From Ornithodoros turicata (taxonomy: Eukaryota; Arthropoda; Arachnida; Ixodida; Argasidae), in NCBI RefSeq assembly GCF_037126465.1, contig NC_088201.1, positions 231,900,258-231,964,257 of the forward strand: a stretch of 64,000 bases of DNA, read 5' to 3'. Numbering within the stretch: the stretch's first letter is position 1; every line of letters begins with the position of its first letter. The position numbers and the translations under genes are program-made. The notes below the pieces were generated by a model. It saw nothing but the letters and a program-made list of their open reading frames with translations, was not told where the DNA came from and did no database searches. Positions 1 to 6,724 of this stretch are shown one piece after another.

Positions 1-897
1 GTGGAATTGGACCCTCGGCTCGCACAGGCGCTCGACTCGTTACTGGCATCACGCGAATCAGGTCGTGCGGTGAAGCCTCTTAAAATGAGCGAGCGCGAAG
101 CCACCTCCATCTTATTGGAGCACGCCGCACCCGTCGCTTTCGGCGACGTCACTTTGAATTCGCAAACCACGTCCCTTCGTAACACACTCAACAAGTATTT
201 CCAGACGCACAAGATGGAAGCAACGCTAGAATTCGCGGATAACGTCTACTCTCTGAAAACACCGAAAGAGTTCAACATTCCAGAACCTTTTTTAAAGCTG
301 CTACAGTTCACACCCGTCGAGGGGCAAGAAGGAACTCTGCGCACCTCGCTCCCTGTAACGCGTCAATTTTCTTTCGTGATCAAGACGAAAATTCCTCGAT
401 CATTGCAAGTACATCTACCTCCCGGCTATTATGCTACGCCCCAAGCACTTCTGGATGCGATTAACAACGCGTTGGTGAACGCGTGCACTTCAGCTTCGAT
501 CGAGCCGAACAGAAATGTAAAATTCGGCTTTCCGAGGGAACCTCCACCCTAAGACTTTCGAGTACCTGGCCGTGCTTTTGGGTTCGAATCGCGTACCCTG
601 TTCACATGGGAGGAGGAGGATGCCACGAGCTCAGTCGAGGTACTCTGGAACCTCCATTTCACAACATAATCGTCTACACGGATATCGTAGAACCCACCTA
701 CGTGGGGAGCGGAAAAAAAACCGATATTAAAAATACTACCCTTTTATTACGAGAAAGACAAGCACGTCGTTACCTACACGTTAGATAACATCCAGTATTT
801 TAACCTGTCTCAATTCGAAATTCCCTCAGTGACGATCGTTCTCGCAGACGAAACGGGAAGACGTTTACCGTTGCGATCTAAGGTAGAACCAATCTAA
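1..897 (+). pseudogene. Polinton/adintovirus-like minor capsid (penton-type) protein, left-truncated and frameshifted
   Basis: The reading frame is open from the first base of the window, so the true start may lie upstream. The first 180 or so codons are in one frame; the coding signal then moves through other frames (a stretch starting KTFEYLAVLLG near 551, then IIVYTDIVEPTYVGS near 667-711) and ends in the original frame with a segment containing NIQYFNLSQFEIPSVTIVL and a TAA at 895-897. The pattern '(V)YTDIVEP..VG', followed by a C-terminal 'F.IPSVTIVLADETG' stretch, is what I know from the minor capsid (penton-base-like, single jelly-roll) protein of Polintons and adintoviruses. It would form the capsid vertices with the major capsid protein encoded just downstream. 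At least three frame changes make this copy unable to encode the full product as read. The family assignment is by motif recognition, without a profile search. Confidence 0.62.
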
Positions 898-912
898 CGT
901 TGCATTTCAAAT

Positions 913-1242
913 ATGTACCGTAATTCTTCAAAAATAATCCCCGTGTATACGGGTCCCCTTTTTCAACGCGGTGGCGGTGTGTTGAGCAACATATCCAAAT
1001 TTATTGTACCCATCTGGCAACAAATAAAACCTATCGCCAAGAAAACGTTAAAGCGCTTGGCGCGAAATTTGGCCGACGGCGAAGGAATATCGCGCGCAGT
1101 AAAAAAAACAGCAATTGCGACGGGGAGAGACGTGTTGGATTCCATGCAGGGCTCGGGGAAGAACAATGGGAGGATACGCCGCAAAAGACAACAAAAAGCC
1201 ACACCTGTCGAAGCACCTGCAGACATCTTTGGTTCTTTTTGA
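913..1242 (+). CDS. Small basic core/membrane-active-like protein of the Polinton element (adenovirus pX/pVI-like)
   Basis: Intact ORF of 109 aa starting MYRNSSKIIPVYTG, 15 bp after the minor-capsid stop and 32 bp before the probable major-capsid start. A Gly-rich stretch (QRGGGVLSN, about residues 19-27) is followed by an amphipathic, strongly basic helix-like segment (residues 28-55, PIWQQIKPIAKKTLKRLARN), and the C-terminal third is basic (GRIRRKRQQK). Small proteins of this shape lie next to the capsid genes in Polintons and adintoviruses and resemble adenovirus pX or pVI, virion proteins that condense DNA or disrupt membranes. Position and composition support the call; which of the two roles applies cannot be told from sequence. 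Unlike its neighbours this gene is not frameshifted, though it is short enough for that to be chance. Confidence 0.6.
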   Translation: MYRNSSKIIPVYTGPLFQRGGGVLSNISKFIVPIWQQIKPIAKKTLKRLARNLADGEGISRAVKKTAIATGRDVLDSMQGSGKNNGRIRRKRQQKATPVEAPADIFGSF

Positions 1243-1274
1243 GCGAGAGGGTCACATATCCACTTCGCTCCGTC

Positions 1275-2566
1275 ATGGACGTCAACGAAAGGAAAAATAC
1301 AGACTCAACGGTCACCGCATTGTCTTACGAGTGACGTGATGATATTCGACCGCCATCAGTTCAATACGGAGTGGAAGATACTTCGTACCAACTTTTAATC
1401 CGGTCAACGGAGTAAATAATTCCGTGATCGAGTTTTGTATTCAAAATTTACAAAGGGCGCACTTGGATCTCTACGGTAGCTTTGTGTCTTTGACCGCGCG
1501 CATTGTTCGCGACGACGGGGAAGAAATGGACGAGAAAGATGTCGTTTTCCCAATAAACCATCTGTTGAGCGGCATGTTTAAGACGGTCACCGTTTATGCG
1601 AACAACAAGCTCGTCAGTTCCAACGAGTTGTACGCTACAGGAGTATTTTGGACGTCGTGCTACATTCCACGCCTATGGCTCAAGAAACAGTGCACGCGGC
1701 TGGACTCTATGTCGAGGACGACGAACATTTAAAGAACGATTACGACGTCTCGTCTCGCGTCCGAAACAACGTTACGAAGCGACGAAGGGTGGAAAATACT
1801 TTAACCTGGTCGGTCAGATCAATACCGACCTGTTCCAACAGCGCGAGTGATGCTACCTGCCGTCGAAATCGCATCATTTTCCTATTAAACAACGACGAAT
1901 TTAAACTCGTATCGGTCCCGAAAGACAAGAAAACGTACAATTACGAGGTGGACATTAAAGAAATGACGTTACACTTGAAAAAGGGACGCTGGCAACCTTC
2001 CCTGTTTTTGGAATACGAGCGGCGCCTTCAGAGCACACCTGCTATCTACGTCTTACGCGGATTGGAAACCAAAGTGCGGAGTTTGAGTGCGGGAGCTTGG
2101 ACGCTCACTTGAAAACGTTTATCCCGAAGGGTGCCTTCCAAATTACGCGTCGTCCTGCTCGCCACGTCCGAACTTTCTCGGTGACATCCAGTCGAACCCC
2201 TACAAATTCCGCCATTACGACCTGTCTCATTCGATGCTCTCCGTGGACGGTCAGCAAGTGCGAGCCGAGTACGACTTTCAGAACGACCTCGTCAAAATTC
2301 CCTACTTTAACTTCTTGCAAGAACTGGGAGAGAAACATTTCAAGTATAGCTACGACCGATTTAAAACGAACGGGTTCCTTCTCTACTTCAACTTGGACGT
2401 GGACAAGTGTTCTTCTCCTTCGCATTTGAACGAGTGGCGAAAAGGAAACGTTCGCCTGCAATTACGTTTCGCTAAAGCCCTTCCACACGCGGTCACCGTC
2501 CTCTTGATTTCCGAGTGTCCCAAGCTCATGTGCGTCGACAAGGACCGCACGGTCACCTTCCCATAG
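1275..2566 (+). pseudogene. Polinton/adintovirus-like major capsid protein (double jelly-roll), frameshifted
   Basis: Coding similarity to the Polinton major capsid family (often labelled F54H12.2-like in invertebrate databases) spans the interval. The probable start is the ATG at 1275. Recognisable blocks in order: an N-terminal jelly-roll strand region (IEFCIQNLQRAHLDLYGS, near 1425-1478), 'FPINHLLSGMFKTVTVYANN' (near 1548-1607), 'GGKYFNLVGQINTDLFQQ' (near 1787-1840), 'YEVDIKEMTLHLKKGRW' (near 1942-1992), and in the last part 'NPYKFRHYDLSHSMLSVDGQ' (near 2198-2257). These lie in at least four different frame blocks (changes near 1330-1400, 1640-1660, 1770, 1850 and 2100). The gene ends TAG at 2564-2566, 5 bp before the protease ATG. 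The product would build the icosahedral shell. The breaks are mostly frame changes; in-frame stops between blocks are few. Confidence 0.75.
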
Positions 2567-2571
2567 AACAA

Positions 2572-3009
2572 ATGTACGAGAGCGACATCTTGGAACTCGT
2601 GTCCCTGAACCCCCTCGCTTCCTCCATGCTGAGAGGCATTTGCGCTTCCGACGAAGCCTTCGTTTTACGCAAGCCCGGCTATTTAATCATCAATACCGAA
2701 GAGCGAAGAAATCGCGGGCAGCACTGGGTGCTTTACATGAAAAACTACGACGGGTCTGCAGTGTTTTTCGACAGCTACGGACTTCCCCCCATCGAAGCAA
2801 ACCTTCGAAGGACTTTACTAGTGGACGAGTATAACGACCAGTGTATTCAATCACCCTTTTCGCCTTACTGCGGGCTTTTTTGTATCTACGTAGCCACGCG
2901 CATGTCGAAACGCTACAGCTTGAAAAATTGTGTATCCATATTTTCCTGTAACCTCGAAGAGAATGACGAAACAATAAAACGTCTCCTCGTGAGCGAACTC
3001 GTTTCGTAA
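2572..3009 (+). CDS. Adenain-like cysteine protease (Polinton PRO, C5-type)
   Basis: An open frame gives 145 aa from the ATG at 2572 (MYESDILELV), 5 bp after the major-capsid stop. The frame is open further upstream, but that part overlaps the capsid gene, so 2572 is preferred. The catalytic layout of adenovirus protease/Ulp1-like enzymes is visible: His in GQHWVLYM, acidic residue in VFFDSYG, Gln in YNDQCIQS, and nucleophilic Cys in SPYCGLFC. Length fits a minimal adenain core; the adenovirus enzyme is about 200 aa. It would cleave capsid or core precursors during virion maturation. This is the one enzyme gene of the element that reads through without a break. It is convergent with the minus-strand gene at 3026-3412. 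Confidence 0.8.
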   Translation: MYESDILELVSLNPLASSMLRGICASDEAFVLRKPGYLIINTEERRNRGQHWVLYMKNYDGSAVFFDSYGLPPIEANLRRTLLVDEYNDQCIQSPFSPYCGLFCIYVATRMSKRYSLKNCVSIFSCNLEENDETIKRLLVSELVS

Positions 3010-3025
3010 AAAATAGTCTATTTAT

Positions 3026-3412
3026 TCACGACATACACAAGACCCTTGCGAGACGATCTTCCAACGTGCTGACCCGACGCTCGCCGTCGTTGCCGGTCAC
3101 CGTGACGTCGAGGGATGTGTGGAGAAGCCAGTAGCGACGGACGATAGGTCGGTTGAAACCCGCGTTGATGAGACACGGGTCAATTGACAGTCCTCGTTTA
3201 TACTTTTCCAACAGCTCGAGCTTGTAATCTACGAATCGCTTCATTTTCTTTGTAATCCTCCCACTGGTGCTGAACAGACGTAAGGGTATCGTCTTGAGAA
3301 TCGAGCGAAAGTCACCCTCGCAGCCATCACCGTGAATATAATCGCGTAATCGTAGCAAGTCCCGATACATTCGCATTTGCACAAAGGTTGCAAACCGCTG
3401 CTCGGGCGTCAT
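3026..3412 (-). CDS. Unknown protein of the Polinton-like element (128 aa)
   Basis: Minus-strand ORF. The ATG at 3412 (MTPEQRFATFVQM) is preferred over an upstream TTG in the same frame. I do not recognise it. It is rich in Arg/Leu and looks helical in its first half (MRMYRDLLRLRDYIHGD), with a basic middle (SGRITKKMKRF) and no membrane segment or signal peptide. The stop at 3026-3028 is followed at once by AATAAA (3020-3025 on the minus strand), a plausible poly(A) signal lying between this gene and the convergent protease. A TAAATAAATAAA run just upstream (about 3453-3464) more likely serves the neighbouring minus-strand gene. The clean frame in a region where long genes are broken suggests real coding content. 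Confidence 0.5.
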   Translation of the reverse strand: MTPEQRFATFVQMRMYRDLLRLRDYIHGDGCEGDFRSILKTIPLRLFSTSGRITKKMKRFVDYKLELLEKYKRGLSIDPCLINAGFNRPIVRRYWLLHTSLDVTVTGNDGERRVSTLEDRLARVLCMS

Positions 3413-3490
3413 GACTGAGACATGAATGAGAGTAGACAACCGTTTTTTTTTTATTTATTTATCGTGAGAGGTTACATGAGAGAGAGAGAG

Positions 3491-3801
3491 TTAGCCTCCA
3501 GCTTTGGTTTCGTAGCCGGGAAGACAGCCCAAATACGGGCGAAGGCTCGAGTCTAACCAATGGCTGGGGTTTCTCGACCAAAGTCCACCGCAACGACAGG
3601 TTCTCAGCTGATCACCAATCCGCAAAAAGAACGTCTTCGGAGGAGGCTTGAAGGTTAGGACCAAGGGCAGATCTCCCGTCAGTAGCCATTCGTAATCTGC
3701 ACGAAAGGAGTGTAAGAAGCACGTAATTTAAAAAAAAAAAAACAGATACACGCACAGTCTTCTTCAGTCACAGAGTGACACTGATGATCCATCTCCTCCA
3801 T
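3491..3801 (-). CDS. Spliced small gene B: Cys/His-motif protein, paralogue of gene A, two exons
   Basis: Minus strand, exon 1 3756-3801 and exon 2 3491-3696, with a 59-bp intron (donor GTGCGT; pyrimidine-rich tract; acceptor CAG). The join is phase 1 and the frame stays open to a TAA at 3491-3493, giving about 83 aa. Exon 1 starts at an ATG inside the last exon of gene A in another frame, so the two genes overlap. Exon 2 has the motif CRCGG-x8-HWLDSSLRPYLGC. The neighbour has CTNCGG-x6-HWTDRLIRPFLGC, and both introns that follow an acidic N-terminus are phase 1, so the two are paralogues. Spaced Cys/His residues suggest a small zinc-binding fold (inference). A TAAATAAATAAA run lies about 30 bp beyond the stop. 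Splicing is predicted by eye only. Confidence 0.5.
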
Positions 3802-4168
3802 CTTCTTCTTCTTCTTGTTCTTGTTCTTGTTGCTTTACGAGACGAATTCCTTTACAATGCACGTCGAACGGTACCGTCCGACAGCCGAGAAACGGTCGAA
3901 TCAATCGGTCCGTCCAATGCTTTTGCTCTGAAAAAATGTGACTGGTTATAGAACGCATTAAAAAAAATAACGAGGAAGCGTACCTTTGGACCAAAACCAC
4001 CGCAGTTGGTGCAGAAGAAGCGTGCGCTGCCAATCTCCCGAAACACGTGAGGTGGGAAGAAACCGACTTCACGAGCCGCAAAGTTGTTGAAAACTGAAAA
4101 CGAAACACTTGAAACAAACTTTTTTTCTCAAAACGGCATCACTTACGAGGATCTTCCAAGCTGAGCAT
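3764..4168 (-). CDS. Spliced small gene A: Cys/His-motif protein, three exons
   Basis: Minus strand: exon 1 4147-4168 (ATG at 4168), exon 2 3984-4093, exon 3 3764-3925. Intron 1 has donor GTAAGT and acceptor TTTTCAG (phase 1); intron 2 has donor GTACGC and acceptor CAGAG (phase 0; the AG two bases earlier would shift the frame into an early stop). The frame is open throughout, predicting about 97 aa. Core motif: CTNCGG ending exon 2, then HWTDRLIRPFLGC in exon 3, and an acidic tail (EQEQEEEEDGGDG) encoded by a GAA/CAA microsatellite. A TATAAAT lies about 43 bp upstream of the ATG. Compared with gene B, which reads through the Cys-to-His stretch in one exon, gene A has an extra intron there. 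Function unknown; small zinc-binding regulator is a guess. Not recognised from any named family. Confidence 0.5.
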
Positions 4169-4210
4169 GGTTTTCTATACGATTGCTCAAACTGTCGCTA
4201 CTGCTTCGAA

Positions 4211-4217
4211 ATTTATA
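4211..4217 (-). promoter_or_regulatory. TATA box of gene A
   Basis: TATAAAT on the minus strand, about 43 bp upstream of the gene A ATG at 4168. The TATA-to-ATG spacing resembles that of the minus-strand gene at 11208-11666 (about 47 bp), suggesting a shared promoter design in this element. Confidence 0.5.
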
Positions 4218-4334
4218 CTAACGTTTATTCCCTCTCTCTCTATCGTCCTTGAACGTGTTGGGTCATGTTTGGAAACAGCGGTCAGAACCATCATTTGGAA
4301 GCAACGATAACAACTGTCTTATTAACATTTGAAT

Positions 4335-4356
4335 TTGCGCGCGCGCGCGCGCGCGT
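4335..4356. repeat. (GC)n microsatellite
   Basis: Alternating GCGCGC run between the divergently arranged gene A (minus) and gene C (plus). Similar runs occur at about 5220-5231 (after a TC run) and 10777-10790, all inside the Polinton-like element. Confidence 0.8.
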
Positions 4357-4434
4357 CATATTGAACGAGATAATGGCGGTTTCCCGTAAGCGATACTATT
4401 ACGCCGGATGCATGCGAGCGTGAGAAAGCACGGT

Positions 4435-4441
4435 TATAAGA
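4435..4441 (+). promoter_or_regulatory. Possible TATA box of gene C
   Basis: TATAAGA about 77 bp upstream of the ATG at 4518, followed by a CT-rich then CCAA-repeat leader. Position is plausible; the match to consensus is imperfect. Confidence 0.35.
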
Positions 4442-4517
4442 TGGACCGTTCCTCTACCACCTCATCTTCTATTCCCTGCCTATCATCACCAACCAACCAA
4501 CCAACCTAGCAAGCGAT

Positions 4518-5179
4518 ATGGCTCGTCGTTTCCAATCCATCTTCGACTCCTTGTCCACATCCGTCCCCTCTTTGGTAAGTCTGTTCGACATTGTATAGCG
4601 TCTTGTTTATTTATTTATTTATTTTATTTCATGCATTTCTGTAGGGTTTACAGTTATCGCAGTGGTAGAAGCGTTCTTCCAACTGATACCGGCGACGGGG
4701 TGCGACGTCCCCCGCATGGACGTGGAGGCCTTCTTTCAGTGCTTCACGTTCAGTGAGGACGTTGAAATTCAGGACGCAACGGTGGCAGTTTTCATGGGCT
4801 ACTACGTGACTGAGTGGACGCAGATTGCTATGCGTCGGGGGACTGGACGGAGAACTATTTTTTAGACTCCCCCGAAACTTAGAGGGAGAGCTCTGTCTTG
4901 AAGGTAATCTTCCCCTAAGTTTTGAGGCCGCAGAGCGCCTCCTCCGGTCCCTCACCACTCAGTGGAACCAAGTGAGCAGTGCGGGATGGAGAGACATCCT
5001 CGAACGGTGGATGCGAACGCAAATCCCGTAAGTTTTCCGAGAGATCTTTCTTGTTCGATGTTTCATTCTTTTTGTTTATTTCTATAGGCACGACCCTTGG
5101 ATCCTCGATGAACATGACGAGGAGGAGGAGGAGCAGGAGGAGACGTCGACGAGGTCGAATAACTGTATATACCGAATAA
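4518..5179 (+). CDS. Spliced small gene C (paralogue of gene D), unknown function, frame not continuous
   Basis: Three exon-like blocks: 4518-4574 (ATG...; donor GTAAGT), 4645-5027 (acceptor TTTCTGTAG; donor GTAAGT), and from 5088 (acceptor TTCTATAG). Exon 2 begins with a hydrophobic stretch (GFTVIAVVEAFFQLI), continues with DVPRMDVEAFFQCF, then moves +1 near 4820 into a frame with a 'LSFEAAERLLRSLTTQWNQ' segment. Exon 3 encodes HDPWILDEHDEEEEEQEE, with an AATAAA at 5175-5180 and no stop seen before it. Gene D 0.8 kb downstream has the same exon plan and aligned residues (FFQL..-DVPR--FE-F; LS----E-----L--QWN; HDP + acidic tail). The exon 1/exon 2 phase does not match by one base, and there is one further frame change in exon 2, so this copy may be broken. 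No known family recognised. Confidence 0.42.
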
Positions 5180-5198
5180 AAATTTTCCCTGTCTTCAT

Positions 5199-5204
<6 letters not shown>

Positions 5205-5230
<26 letters not shown>

Positions 5231-5231
5231 T
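5205..5231. repeat. (TC)n/(GC)n microsatellite
   Basis: A TCTCTC run passing directly into GCGCGC, in the spacer between genes C and D. Confidence 0.8.
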
Positions 5232-5325
5232 AGCTAATCGTTCGTGAGAACCCTGCTCAATAGAGGAATACGAAACCGTGCAACCTGAGCATGACAAGTG
5301 AATATGTGGGAGCAACCTACCCAAC

Positions 5326-5980
5326 ATGCACTCAGTCAGTCAACCAGTTAGTCTTCATTCGAAACGTCCATCCGAAATTCGCGATGAGGCGTTCGAAAGT
5401 GTGACGCACTTGTTGCGGGTCATGGAGCCGTCGAGCGGGTGAGTGCTCATCATCATAGAAAGTGTTGTTTATTTATTTATTTATTTAACATTTGCATAGG
5501 GTACACCATCCTGGGTATCGTGTCGCTGTTCTTCCAACTCGTGGATTACAACGACGTCCCCAGGGTGGTCTTCGAGGACTTTTTGGAGTTCCTCGTTTTC
5601 CCCCCTGGACGACGCCGTTGAGGAGGCCCTCAACACCATCCTCCTCGCCTATACAGGGAGGAATGGGAGGGCAGGGGTAACATCGCCACCCGTTATACCA
5701 GAACCTTGTGTCAGTGCCAGGAGCCTGGTGGATGACCTCACCGACCTCGATGTCGATGAGGCCATCCCCCTATCCACTGGAATGATCGAGGAGATTATGC
5801 ACTCCCTGATCTTCCAGTGGAATACCTGCGCGCACAGGCGAAGCGGACCCCAATTCGTAATCCAGTAAGCTCTTTATTATTTTATTTTTGACAAGATAAT
5901 CACTCTCGTGATTCTATATTAGCAGGTTGATAGTGCACGACCCGGAGGATGATGCGGGGGACGTAGGGCGAGGACGCTAG
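5326..5980 (+). CDS. Spliced small gene D (paralogue of gene C), unknown function
   Basis: Proposed exons: 5326-5438 (ATG; donor GTGAGT), 5500-5864 (acceptor TTTGCATAG; donor GTAAGC), 5926-5980 (acceptor AGCAG; stop TAG 5978-5980). Exon 2 opens with YTILGIVSLFFQLVD and DVPRVVFEDFLEFLVF, shifts +1 at a run of C's near 5600, then reads without a break through 'LDVDEAIPLSTGMIEEI' into exon 3, where the intron is phase 2 and the frame stays open to the stop. The C-terminus LIVHDPEDDAGDVGRGR aligns with gene C's HDP plus acidic tail. As in gene C, the exon 1/exon 2 phase is off by one. The matching intron positions in C and D show that the duplication happened after the introns were present. No domain recognised; the hydrophobic start of exon 2 could be a buried helix rather than a membrane segment. 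Confidence 0.42.
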
Positions 5981-6375
5981 GTTAGGATACTCGTTAAAGA
6001 AAAGTTGTCTTCCTAACGGTGCTTTTGATTTCATCCTAGACCCTCCCTTCTTTTTTTTTTTTTTTTTTTGCACGTGGTAACGTGCTTCGAAACAACGGTT
6101 ACAACAACCACAAGCAACGTGATGAAAACAGGAGGCTGGACACGAACCCTCATCTTCTGTGTTCCAGCCTGAGAACATCAATTGCCTTCATGTACAAGCA
6201 ACGAGCTTCGAAACAATGGTTACGGTGACAACAACAACAACAACAAGACAACAAAAATCAAGGAGCATCGAAACGACGGTTACGACAGAAAAAAAAAAGG
6301 TGGAGCTTGGAACGCAAGTGTCGATTCACTCCGGTAAGACTGAGAGGGGGAGAGAAAGAGGAGAGCGGTGTCAAC
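5981..6375 (+). promoter_or_regulatory. Spacer upstream of the polymerase gene with three copies of a 19-bp motif
   Basis: About 395 bp without a convincing gene. It has a T-run (about 6050-6069) and three copies of a motif close to GCTTCGAAACAACGGTTAC at 6084-6102, 6205-6223 and 6265-6283 (the third with two or three changes). They sit just upstream of the TATA box at 6376. They could be protein-binding sites, or part of a short Ser/Thr-rich peptide repeat, since one frame reads SFETMVTVTTTT and SIETTVTT around two of the copies. Confidence 0.35.
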
Positions 6376-6383
6376 TATAAAAA
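6376..6383 (+). promoter_or_regulatory. TATA box upstream of the DNA polymerase transcription unit
   Basis: TATAAAAA preceding two apparent 5' introns: donor GTAAGT at 6461 with acceptor TTTTAG near 6517, and donor GTGAGT at 6659 with acceptor GATCGCAG ending 6724. The second joins to the polymerase N-terminal region. Confidence 0.55.
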
Positions 6384-6724
6384 GACAGTCTTCGCAGGAA
6401 TTATTGCAAGCCCGCAAGGGCCATCCCTCAACGACGTGGACCGTTTCGTTGAAAACAAACATGTAAGTCGAATGTGTTTGATGATTGCTCTGTTTGTTCT
6501 AAATTTTGTACTTTTAGGGGATGATAGTCGCTGACACAATCTTTCATCACGCACAAGTTCTACAGGGGCACCGTTAAACTGTGTCCATCCTTTCCCCAAC
6601 AACCACAACATCAACAGAAACAACTACTACCTCAAGTGTTTCTTATCAAGAAGGAAGAGTGAGTATTTTTTTTTTTTTTTTTTTTTTAGAGGGGGAATCT
6701 CGTATTGATTGTGCTTGATCGCAG

